From an uncultured Prevotella sp. (GTDB lineage Bacteria; Bacteroidota; Bacteroidia; Bacteroidales; Bacteroidaceae): a stretch of DNA of 64,000 bases. The notes beneath the pieces were generated by a model, which was not told where the DNA came from, searched no databases, and saw nothing but the letters and a program-made list of their open reading frames with translations. Shown piece by piece: positions 46,901 to 55,500 of this stretch. Both the position numbers and the translations under genes were made by a program. Position 1 is the stretch's first letter. Each line of letters starts with the position of its first letter. The DNA lies in NCBI GenBank assembly GCA_905234265.1, contig CAJOHJ010000005.1, forward strand, positions 1 through 64,000, written 5' to 3'.

Positions 46901-49900
46901 GCCACTAAATATACTATCAACCGCGTCAGCGAGCTTTCTCTCAACCAGCAGCGTACTTCTGCCGGCGACACCGAAGCAAAGTCAAAGATTCACGGCAACT
47001 ACTTCGGCATCTACAGCGTTGTTAACTATCTTGGCAACCTTACCAGCGACGTTCGCTTTGACGACCCTCGCGAGATAGTTGAGAACGGTAAGACTAAGAC
47101 AACTTCTACAAGCTTCTATGACTGGAAGGAAAGCGAGTTGGGCAACCGCGACCGCAACAACGGTACCTGTCTTAACCAGGTAGCACTGGCATCAGGTGTG
47201 TTCCTTGAGCTTACTACTGAGAATAGCACACCGTCGCATAAAGACTACGGTCTTATCACAGGCATCATCGAGCTTGACCTTATCAATGTTAAGAAAGACA
47301 TTGAGGGTGGCGGTTATGTCTATGCACGCAACGAGCATGGCTATCGCACCTATGACGAAAACAAGGAAAACGTGCTGCTTTCCATATACAATAGGAAAGA
47401 AGGCCCCAACGGAGACGAGGCACGAACCCATAAGCGCTACTCCTACAGTTCGACCGACCTGCTTGAGATGCAGACCTCCGGCAACTTCATCCACCGTTCG
47501 AAGCGTATTGTCGACGAATGCTATCCTTTCACTGGAGCATACCACGACAGCTATGAGAAGTCGCCGGCTCACTATTGGTATATAAAGGGCGAGGTGTACA
47601 TCTACGACCAGGTTGTGTCAGCCTATACCGGTGCTGCATCTGCATATTCCAAGGAGGTGAAGATTCCTCTCACAATCACTGCCGGTGCACAGGGCCGTCT
47701 GACTCTTCTCAACGTGCAGCCTAACCTTTATGCCTACTTTGCCGATGAAGATCAGACCAGACAGATAGATGCCGACGGTGTGAAGGTAGACAACGAAAGT
47801 GTGACGTATCATCTGAACGACGTCATCAGCTGGTGGGACTGGCATCAGCTGGCAGACAACGAGCAGAAGTTCTTTGTGCGCGACACTTATGTAAACGTAG
47901 ACACCTGCTATATTGACGGAGAATTCTATCCTGCAGGCTCATTCGTCCTTGAGAACGACCCGTCGGTACATGGAGGCGATGCAGCGCAGACGGCATACAA
48001 GCTCTTCAATCCTGCAGAACACATTTTCCTGACCGCCAAGCACGAGGAAATGACATCTGAGCAGATTGCCAACCTTCTCCATCCGTCGAACAATATCAGC
48101 CACGATACCGGCTACGTGCTTACACTGGATATGGACAGCCCTGCCGACTGGAGCGACTGGTATAGTCCGGTAACCGGCAGCAGTACGCTGGCCACAAAAA
48201 AGACGCAGGCAGAATATCTGGCTTTGAGCGAAGAGGCCCGCAAGTCTTACCGCGAAGGTCCGACGTATACGCTTAAGAAAGACCAGGGTGCAGCACTCTA
48301 TGGACAGCGATGGTATAACGAGGGCGAGGTTCTCTCCAAAGAAGTCTACGACGACTATACCACCACCGTAGCCAACATGGCCGAGCAGCCAGCAGATCAG
48401 GCAGAGGTTGAAATTGCCTATGTGGCCTTGCAGACTATTGGCGGCGTACAGGCCGGCAGCGCAATCTCAGCCACACAATACTCACAGCTTGCCGACAAGA
48501 GCAATTACGATAAGGCTTACGTGTGCATCAACTCCATACAGCTTGGAGAAGAAGACTACATCCTTAACAGCGAACTTGTGGGTGAGCAGTCGCTGACATC
48601 GTTGGCCAGCAGATACAAGACATATCAGAATGGCAGGAGAAACGTTGACCCAGTTACCGACGCGGAAGCCCTTGCCTATGTCAAGAGTCACCTCTCGGAG
48701 GCTTACTATTGCACAGACGAGGGATGGTATGGCGGACAATATTTCCAGGCAGGCACGAATTACAGCGCCTTGAAGAGCTGGTGTGCGCTCTCTGACGACC
48801 GCACGAAGTTCGCCTTCAACTACGATGCCTTCGACGTGCTTTCCGATCCGACATATCCAGGCGAGGGCAGCACCGGTGTCTATCGTTCGCCCTACAAAGA
48901 CACCAAGCCTGTGGAATATACGGCCACCTTTACCGGCGGTGTCTCCGGCAACGAGACGCTGAGCTACAAGAAGGGTAACGAAACCATCACGCTCACCAAG
49001 ACGTCTGCTCCTATTTCCCGTGATGACTTTGAGAACTATATCCAGAACGAGCAGCGCAACTATACACGCATCGACGTTCCTGCCGGTGGCGCAACGTTCT
49101 ACATCGCAGAAGAGAATTTCACCAACGGCGGCACGCCGTACGGCCGCGGCAAGGACCTTAGCGAGCGCGAATACTCATCGCTCTCTGGGGAAAACAGAGA
49201 GAAGGTAACTCCTGTGACTATCGCCAACGGAGATACAGATGATAATCTGACAGTATATTATTGCTATGAAGGATACACGCCAGTCACCACCGGCATTGAA
49301 CCTATGCATGGTACTCTGGGCGCTGTAGGCTCTATACTCTCCTCCGGCGATTTCTCTCTGCTCAACAACGACCAGAAGAAGTTCACCATTCAGGGCATGG
49401 AACCCACGGAGACCACTACGCTTTATGTCTCTCGCGAGTCAAACGCCAAGGACGTGACCAGCGAGAGAGTAATCTCCGTTGTCTACCAGTACACCTACTA
49501 TGAGGAAGACCAGGATGGCGACGGCGTCAGCCAGGTCAACGAGCTTCATGTCATCAATATCCACCTGCAGCTTGAGAGTGGCGTTCCTGAGGTTGGTACA
49601 CTCAGCACTCCGCAGGCCGTTCTTCCCGGTACGGCCATCGACCTCAAGGCTCCCCCGGTCAATCCAGGCCTCTATGAAGTGCTTACCAACGGCTGGGAAG
49701 TATATACCAGCAGCGGCGATGCCGACAACCACCGCAATGGTGTACCGTTCGCCAACAATGCAACGCCTCTCTACTGGTATCAGAACCAAAAGCTCTGGGT
49801 GGCATTCTATTCCAAGACCTATCTTGGAAAGACCTACTCCAACAGCGTGCCACTGAGCATTGCCAACTATCACGACCTGGCAGCTGTCATGGCCGACACT

Positions 49901-52519
49901 GAGCATCACCTTTATGTCGACTACGACCCAAGCAAGCTGCAGCGTAACTGCAAGATTTACCTCAACAGCTACGGTGCCGACGAGAAGAATGCCATCGGGC
50001 ATCTCAGCGACTTCATCAGTCTTAGCTATGGCGGCGGTCCTGCCGGTCATGAGCCGCTGAGCAGCAATGTCCGCGGCGGCAGCAATCTGGAGTTCTTCCT
50101 TCGTACCAACGTCAACCAATCCACAGCGTGGACGCCCATTGCCAATGGTGACGGCCAGTGCTTCAGTGGCGTCTTCCATGGCGACGGCAATACCGTCAGC
50201 GGCCTCGACCACTCGCTCTTCGGTCACCTCTGCGGCCATGTCTACAACCTTGGTGTCACCGGCTCGTTCACTTCCGGCGGTGTTGCCGACTCTGGCGATG
50301 GTTACGTAGAGAACTGCTGGGTAAAGACCACTGGCACGCCTCTTTCCGGCGTCAAGGCCGTCTTTGGCAATCCCGATGCCGACGGCTGGAAGCATGTTGT
50401 CAACTGCTACTATCCGGAAGCCAATGCCTTTGCTGCCGGCGACGCCCGTGCCATGTCGGAGCGTGCCTTCTACAATGGCACCGTGGCCTACAACCTCAAC
50501 GGATTCTATCTCAACAAGCGCTACTACGACGGCAAGAGCCTTGCTTCAGGCACGGCTTATAAGTATTTCCAGCCTGCTGCCGACGGTTCCTTGCCGGAAG
50601 CAATGTCTGCAGGCTACTATCCTTCCAGTGCCGATGCTGCCTGTGGCGACCTTGGCTATGTCGAGCGGCGCTATGCTGACGGCGACTTCATCTATGCCGA
50701 CGGCAGCATTCCCGATGCTGTCAACGAGCGCCAGCGCATCATTGTCAGCGGCGAAGGCTCTAATGCCACTCAGACAGTATCCTATGCCCCTATATGGCCC
50801 GACGATTACATGTTCTTCGGCCAGATGCTTACTTATGGTCACTCGTCCCAGTCGCACCAGTCGCAGCCGTCGCAGCTCTGGAAGAGCGGCGGACGCCTGC
50901 TGTCGGGAGTGCAGAGCAACCGCGTACACCGTGCACCGGCATACTTCCGCTCCAAGACAACAGATGTGGTTCACTTCAATCCGTGGGCTTACCTGTCAGC
51001 CTACTCAGCGCCGAAGACCATTACCGACACCGACCTCACGCCTGCATATCCCGGGCTGACGGCCATCGACTTTGCCGGCCACAGCAACACAGAATTCAAG
51101 CAGGGACTCAACGGCACATATTTCTATGAGCCGCTGCTCGACGACGAAGGTCTGCAGGGCGTCACCGTCACCGGGCAGACGTCAAACCTGCTGGTATATG
51201 CACCGTCGCTGGCGGCCAATGCCACCACGGCTGCCGTTCTTGGCGACTTCTTCCATGAGTCCTCTCTCAGCAATTTCGAGGAGACTGGCGGCCGCTTCAC
51301 CGATGGCAACGACTATGGCCGCGTGGCTACGGCCTCATCAGTTGTGTCGTCCGTCCATGGCCATCTTGTGCAGAGCAATCTCACAGCTGCCGGCGACCAT
51401 CTGCTTGTCGACCGTCAGGACTTCAACTGTCCGATAGCCTACTCTATGGGTGACAACCGCATGTGGTACCAGCGCGAGCCTGACAATTTCGTCAGCACCG
51501 GCGACGGATGGGAAAGCGTCAGCCTGCCGTTCTCTGCCGACATTGTTGCCACGCAGCAGAAGGGTGAGCTCACCCACTTCTATACCGGCAGCACAACAGG
51601 CCACGAGTACTGGCTGCGCGAGTTCACCGGCATTCGCCAGCAGACCGACAGCAATGGTAACCCTGTCGAAGGCGTCAGTGTTGCCGACTTCAGCTATCCT
51701 GCTGCCGCCGGCGATGAGAAGACCGTCAGCAACACCTTCCTCTGGGACTACTATTACGAAGCCGCCGCAGGCCATAACCATAAGGATGCCTCCGACGACA
51801 CCTATCAGACATATTATAATAATGTGTCGCGCAGCTACGACTCCTATCCGCGGCTTGCTGCCACCGTGCCTTACCTCATCGGCTTCCCCGGTCGGACATA
51901 TTATGAGTTCGACCTCAGCGGCCAGTGGACGGCACAGACTACTGCCTATCCGTCGCCGGCAGCTCTCGATGCACAGGTGATAACCTTTGCTTCCGCCGTC
52001 GGCCAGCATATAGGCGTCAGCGACGACGAGTCGCAGGGCACCGAAAACGGCGGCTACTATTTCCATCCTAACTATCTGAACATTGATATTCCTGCCGGCG
52101 GCTACATGCTTGCAGCCGATGGCAGTGCCTACCGCCAGGTGACAGCCGCCGACGTTGCAGAAAGGACGAACAGGGTAGAGGCCTTCCGCACCTACTTCTC
52201 CACGTCTGCCGCTCCGCAGAAGTCGCCGCGCCGCATACTCTTCGGTTCTGTCGGCACGCGCCTTGGTGCTGTCGAGGACGATGCCCGGCAGGAGAACATT
52301 GGCGAGGGCGTTTCCGTCTACTCCTGGAAGCATCGTGCCGTCGTGGCCTCTTCGCTCCGCACTGCTGCCGACGTGCGCATCTTCAGCACCAGCGGTCTCT
52401 GTGTAGCCTCGTTCACCCTTGAGCCTGGCCAGACGGTAGAGACGCCGCTCAGTGCCACAGGCGTCTACATTGTCCATGTCGACGGCGGCCGCTATCAGCA
52501 GAAGCTGGTTGTGAAGTGA
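40982..52519 (+). CDS. Giant 3845-aa glycine-rich repeat adhesin with T9SS type A sorting domain
   Basis: Signal peptide MHKILSIILLCCSATMLQAQ. Residues ~22-1850 hold about 35 copies (counted by eye) of a V-(Y/F)-G-G-G-(N/Y) motif spaced 30-70 residues apart, often in the form GN(T/V)xVNVNGGxLNxVFGGG, suggesting a long beta-solenoid. Residues ~1860-2840 switch to repeats with an E-Y-x-x-L-(S/T)-x-x-x-R/Q-x-x-F core (EYKKLTNRERAYF, EYLALSEEARKSY, DFSLLNNDQKKF). About 2957-3140 is GLUG-like (GVFHGDGNTVSGLDHSLFGH). The last ~80 residues (VRIFSTSGLCVASFTLEPGQ, then GVYIVHVDG and KLVVK) are a type A T9SS sorting domain. It likely extends from the cell as a surface adhesin; co-transcription with fimbrial genes suggests a tip or partner role, as for Mfa5. 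Confidence 0.85.
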   Translation: MHKILSIILLCCSATMLQAQIKIGGNVYGGGNAGDVGGNTTVNVNGGDLNAVFGGARMANVGGRAMVNIDGKHATSYILANYVYGGNDISGTIGTYGTLPKDTLAMIDDTRMVANGNGVDNTWNAFVHISTKTETTGSGDDAVISEAAEAQKIYIGQLFGGGNGDYVYSLEDGKYKVKDNSGETLVTSDSELTKPELGKTYLEICGGSIVYAFGGGNNATVTERTVIYVDNPSEVVYSIKDASDNELLTEDRIQEQMGLNPGYTYPNSSEFQIGSFFGGNNTAPMSIRPTWNLKSGKIRNLYSGGNQGDMTSAEGLLLEIGEDSKIKVDNVYGGCRKANVHPLNENGEDVVEESVQLTELGDDGQPKYKFPKGLAARVLVRGGDINNVYGGNDISGRVFGGNAVGVYTSIRGDVYGGGNGSYPYTDDQDMKDDPTYGDICYEVPEGMSSVDALNDFRPNAEQVSIRLYSPDKNKPTVIGGSVYLGGNSATLKSSRTNPMVELKIGSHVYADNVFLGNNGVNMVAYNTERRDGSGNIIEREGILRTMKTVSSIDLSDENEFAKYMDGCSMSLTPSVVFDSKANGAPDDYEPYSSFIGSLFCGGNVGSINRTGKMSIDFQHEIIIFDKVVGGCNNANVAQTEFNATYEGGILGSADATTNDKLELSFSGLKIQPMRWKGTKDAEGNYTSYDLDANGNRQLEWNTFSKKDGMEVAPVTEGTGETNADDLDRRLRGGNVYGGCYNSGHVNGNVVINLNASIVDRKGKYAIFDQVEETEGEAILYGNDKYNITERRSGVILNEQGMDPLGMALNVFGGGYGEDSEIWGSTKINLNAGYTFQIFGGGEHGAIGKGNRNALTHHLEYPEYDDRYSCYINVKGQYAGTYRGDTDNSDGVVDNEGMAEAEFVYGGGFFGPIVGNTRINLGNGRVFNTFAGSCNADILGHTETYIGRNSDDDNDIGFPWVRDHIYCGNDLGGRIKNTADFKDRVDSEVLSRVYNPTGGDNPKVLQASAYVEYLQGRVDRIFGGCYGDYDYSSPNYSAYTYTRDEVEIPEGKAAGMARDGADFIKPRMESAFVNFKPNRNARNAVGRVYGAGQGHTLDSDRDVMQDRSYVLIDIPQNISTYQNMEVFGAGDYSGVGMRIDSLTAQTNADGVTSAAVVDLMRGQINAVYGASYNEGITRRTIVNVPDGSTIMVNNIFGGGYGITNAKPCDVFESNVNYHSGDAFAKSIYGGNNAYRRTIYSRVAVDVPVWQTQKNGYTATVYGAGYGKDTWAEYTEVHLDEGASVYEVYGGGNAGMVLNKETVEAFAAAGGYSLELSSPYATYKDNGFENALVTRNGLGKKTNTNVYINRGAYIAGYCYGGGYGKMANVCGSTYIGLHGGFVNKDLYAGGWGGGVMNLYDVDSYTATANAYIEGGKARNVYGGCYEGHVGYHDVSPTNPKPDVPAVANVIIGIRSDLGSIPDGFGYYKGLPTVERNAYAGGEGGSIYGTANIVVNNGYIGYRHFDDIPEDESIHYYTTDYGYYQDKIHDETWSDGKGLNNLADCGSVFGGGYDDLSTVDIANVTVWGGIIRNSVYGGGELATIGRGATRESGENNSVRELDGIEKAGETHVTIYNGHILRNVFGGGKGYNLLEFGRKHQFYTDGYVFGSTDVKIHGGSIGTAEGVAEGYGNVFGGGNIGYVYSPNYNTPGTSRGETTGSPGHIYYYDNENHLSEDCSVVVSPMLQVREGASVTFKGVTYGAHEYVPTDYLNTIQATKDDEGNWIGKWLELETGDLDGEEERGVHIYNAVFAGGNVSSNTESYANAVTVYGNATATLYDVYHRDFITVGTEHTGGLYGGGNLSVVGGYRELNITNYGTDYYGLDQQITLEEYKKLTNRERAYFKLEYLCMKDVTIGSKSYKKDDHISEEEYEKLLPTLNNNLKENETVEDYWVQYGFCSIYAGRLLNTIQRADFCGVYGSRMVLQGAKDRVADVGDATKYTINRVSELSLNQQRTSAGDTEAKSKIHGNYFGIYSVVNYLGNLTSDVRFDDPREIVENGKTKTTSTSFYDWKESELGNRDRNNGTCLNQVALASGVFLELTTENSTPSHKDYGLITGIIELDLINVKKDIEGGGYVYARNEHGYRTYDENKENVLLSIYNRKEGPNGDEARTHKRYSYSSTDLLEMQTSGNFIHRSKRIVDECYPFTGAYHDSYEKSPAHYWYIKGEVYIYDQVVSAYTGAASAYSKEVKIPLTITAGAQGRLTLLNVQPNLYAYFADEDQTRQIDADGVKVDNESVTYHLNDVISWWDWHQLADNEQKFFVRDTYVNVDTCYIDGEFYPAGSFVLENDPSVHGGDAAQTAYKLFNPAEHIFLTAKHEEMTSEQIANLLHPSNNISHDTGYVLTLDMDSPADWSDWYSPVTGSSTLATKKTQAEYLALSEEARKSYREGPTYTLKKDQGAALYGQRWYNEGEVLSKEVYDDYTTTVANMAEQPADQAEVEIAYVALQTIGGVQAGSAISATQYSQLADKSNYDKAYVCINSIQLGEEDYILNSELVGEQSLTSLASRYKTYQNGRRNVDPVTDAEALAYVKSHLSEAYYCTDEGWYGGQYFQAGTNYSALKSWCALSDDRTKFAFNYDAFDVLSDPTYPGEGSTGVYRSPYKDTKPVEYTATFTGGVSGNETLSYKKGNETITLTKTSAPISRDDFENYIQNEQRNYTRIDVPAGGATFYIAEENFTNGGTPYGRGKDLSEREYSSLSGENREKVTPVTIANGDTDDNLTVYYCYEGYTPVTTGIEPMHGTLGAVGSILSSGDFSLLNNDQKKFTIQGMEPTETTTLYVSRESNAKDVTSERVISVVYQYTYYEEDQDGDGVSQVNELHVINIHLQLESGVPEVGTLSTPQAVLPGTAIDLKAPPVNPGLYEVLTNGWEVYTSSGDADNHRNGVPFANNATPLYWYQNQKLWVAFYSKTYLGKTYSNSVPLSIANYHDLAAVMADTEHHLYVDYDPSKLQRNCKIYLNSYGADEKNAIGHLSDFISLSYGGGPAGHEPLSSNVRGGSNLEFFLRTNVNQSTAWTPIANGDGQCFSGVFHGDGNTVSGLDHSLFGHLCGHVYNLGVTGSFTSGGVADSGDGYVENCWVKTTGTPLSGVKAVFGNPDADGWKHVVNCYYPEANAFAAGDARAMSERAFYNGTVAYNLNGFYLNKRYYDGKSLASGTAYKYFQPAADGSLPEAMSAGYYPSSADAACGDLGYVERRYADGDFIYADGSIPDAVNERQRIIVSGEGSNATQTVSYAPIWPDDYMFFGQMLTYGHSSQSHQSQPSQLWKSGGRLLSGVQSNRVHRAPAYFRSKTTDVVHFNPWAYLSAYSAPKTITDTDLTPAYPGLTAIDFAGHSNTEFKQGLNGTYFYEPLLDDEGLQGVTVTGQTSNLLVYAPSLAANATTAAVLGDFFHESSLSNFEETGGRFTDGNDYGRVATASSVVSSVHGHLVQSNLTAAGDHLLVDRQDFNCPIAYSMGDNRMWYQREPDNFVSTGDGWESVSLPFSADIVATQQKGELTHFYTGSTTGHEYWLREFTGIRQQTDSNGNPVEGVSVADFSYPAAAGDEKTVSNTFLWDYYYEAAAGHNHKDASDDTYQTYYNNVSRSYDSYPRLAATVPYLIGFPGRTYYEFDLSGQWTAQTTAYPSPAALDAQVITFASAVGQHIGVSDDESQGTENGGYYFHPNYLNIDIPAGGYMLAADGSAYRQVTAADVAERTNRVEAFRTYFSTSAAPQKSPRRILFGSVGTRLGAVEDDARQENIGEGVSVYSWKHRAVVASSLRTAADVRIFSTSGLCVASFTLEPGQTVETPLSATGVYIVHVDGGRYQQKLVVK

Positions 52520-52550
52520 AAGAAGCATTGTCAGAAAGAAAACAAACGAT

Positions 52551-55500
52551 ATGACTTACAATATGACTAACAAGATATTCCGTTATACATCGTTCCACCT
52601 GTCGGAGCTGCCCGTTCCGTTAAGTCTGCTGATGGCCGTCATGCTTGCCGTGGCGCCTGTTGCCGCGTGGGCTGACGACCCTGTCGTCATCACTTCGCTG
52701 AGCCAGATTACCGACCTTGGCGGCAGCTACAAGTTAGATGCCGACATCGACGCTTCCGGCCTTGACGCATCCCTTGGCGAATTCACAGGCACCCTCGACG
52801 GCGGCCTGCACACGGTTTCCGGCCTTACGGTCCCGCTGTTCAGCACCGTCAACGGCGGAACAGTCTGCAATGTCATATTCACCCAGGTAAACATCCAGAG
52901 CGGCACCAATGTCGGTGTAGTTACCGGCGAAATGACAGGCACGTCTGATAAGGTTGCCAGTGTCTACAACTGCGGAGTGCTTTCCGGCAGCGTCAGCGGC
53001 ACCGGCGACGTGGGCAGCCTTGTAGGCCGCCTTGGCCAGCCAGGGAGTACCACGGCGGCAAAGGACAACTGCTACGCCCGTGTCGTCAACTGCTACAGCT
53101 TTGCCATCGTCGCCGGCGGCAGCAACAAGGGCGGCATCGTCGGCAACAACTGCTATGCCACCAAGGCTTCTGACATCCGCTCCATGGTAATGAACTGCAT
53201 GTTCTACGGCGACATTGCCGCAGGCGACAATGTGTCGCCAATCTATGGAGGCACGAACATCAACAATCTTAACTCTGGCGGCCTTACCAATTACAATTAC
53301 TACCGCTACGAGTCGCCTTTCAGCAAGAACGGTCTTATCACCAGCGGCAAGTATAACTGTGCCTTGGCCATGGAAGAACGCTTCCTGGTGCGCTTCGAGT
53401 TCTACCGCCTGCTGCTGAACAGCAACAAGCGTCTTGCCGCCTTCTATGCCACCGGCAGCAAGGACAATGCCTCTCTCATGGCCAAGTGGGTGCTCGACAA
53501 GAGTGTTGCCGACTACCCGATTCTGAAGCCACAGGGCAAGTATCCGTCAGTCATCAACTACGATGCTGCCCATGCCGAGCAGATTGGTGCCGACGGTGAG
53601 CCGCGTAATGTAGGCCGCCGGCTCGGCACGCTGGATGTTACCATCGACGGACTTGGCAGCAACTACCCCTCGACAGCCTCTCTCAGCGTGACGCAGCTCA
53701 CCCTTGTCCGCACCGACAAGGACACGGTTAACTTCAACTTCAACTACGACAAGGTGCAGCTGCCGTATTATAATGATGTCGGCGACGGCAATTATACGGA
53801 GAACAAGGTCGTCACCGGCTGGATAATCACCGAAATCACCGGAGGCACGGAGGGTACTTACACGGCTGCCGACGAGTGGGGCGGCTACAACTTTGCCGAC
53901 CGCAACTGCACCAATAAAGACCTTTACAGCACCTCTGGCCGTGTGTTCTCGCAGGGCGCCTACTGGGATGTCCCTTACGGCGTCACAGCCATAAAGATTA
54001 AACCCTATTGGGGGCAGGCTGCATACGTGTCTGATCCGAACCTCGATGCAGTGTACAATAATAGTTTTGGAAAGGAGAATGTTTCGAAACTGCCGGCTCC
54101 ATTTGTTGATTTCAGTAAAGTCGATATCAACGGCAGCACGCAGAAGGTTTATACAACTCTTAGTGCTGCAGTCGGCGAATTGTCGGCAGGAGGCACTGTT
54201 TACGACCATGCCATTGTCTTGGTTGGCAATGTGCATAATCATGCCAATCCTCCTTCAGATAATAAGTCTTATACAGTAATGTCTGTTGACTTGGACAAAG
54301 ACAACGAGCCAGACTATAGTCTCATTTACAGTCACAATGACAGACAGGCTGTTTCTCCAATCCGCTTCGATTTCTTGAATATTCCGGGAACTTCAATGGC
54401 TCAGATGCCAAATGGGGCATCTAAAGTCTATAATATGGGAATTTTCAATCCGAAGGGATGGTATGAGGTTACCAATACGTGTGTCGTGCGTTTTGTGCAG
54501 TTTGAATACTTTAATGACAACAAAAGCAAGGCTCCGGTAATTTTTCAGGGTGGAGTTATAGACCAGTTCGTATCCACTAAGAACAAGAATCCTTCCACAT
54601 ACACTTCATACATTCATGTCGGAGGTAATGCTTGGTTTCATGACTTTGGTAATGGAACTCATAGTGACGGTACCTACTTTACGCCTCATATCCCCATTTC
54701 AGTGACTGGTGGCGACTATGAAAGCTTTTATCTTTCAGGTACCTATCGCCCTGATGCCAAAGTTCAGGCCGACGATGCAGAGTGTTATATTAGCGGAGGA
54801 CGTTTTGGTGAGCTGGCTGCTGCTGCACAGCAGAAGATAGATGGTAATGTTACTTGGCAGATATACGATGCTGACATCAGAAATTTCTTTGGAGGTGGCA
54901 TTAATTACAAAAATCCTGTCACTGGCAATATTAAGGTTTATATATTCAACAGCCATGTAGGTCTTTTCTGCGGAGGGCCTAAGTATGGCAATATGTCATC
55001 GCAGAAAACGGTGACAACAGAAGCCACAGGATGTACTTTTGACAAATTCTTCGGAGCTGGATATGGCGGAATATCATATAACCGAGTGAGAACTCAAGAT
55101 GCCAGGAGTCCAAACTTTAGTGAATGGCAGAAGAATTATACAAATAATCGCGGAAACTATATTTCTGCTAATGATGGTATCGCTACGGATTTTGACTATG
55201 ATTATTTCCCATGGTCTTCTGGAGACATTGGTGGTCGCTTTTATGTTAAGTATGCATCGCTGTCGCTGGCACAGACCAATGATGTTTCCTCAACTCTTAA
55301 CGGATGTTATATAAAAGAAAATTTTTATGGCGGTGGCAGTCTGGGTAAGGTTGTTGGAACGACAACATCAGAGTTGAAAGGATGCACTGTCGATGGCAAT
55401 GTCTATGGCGGCGGCTATTCAGCCACAAAACCAACAGTGAGCATAAGAAAAGCGGGATTTAAAGTCCTTCCGCATAATAGTACCGTCTCTGGCGGTATTT

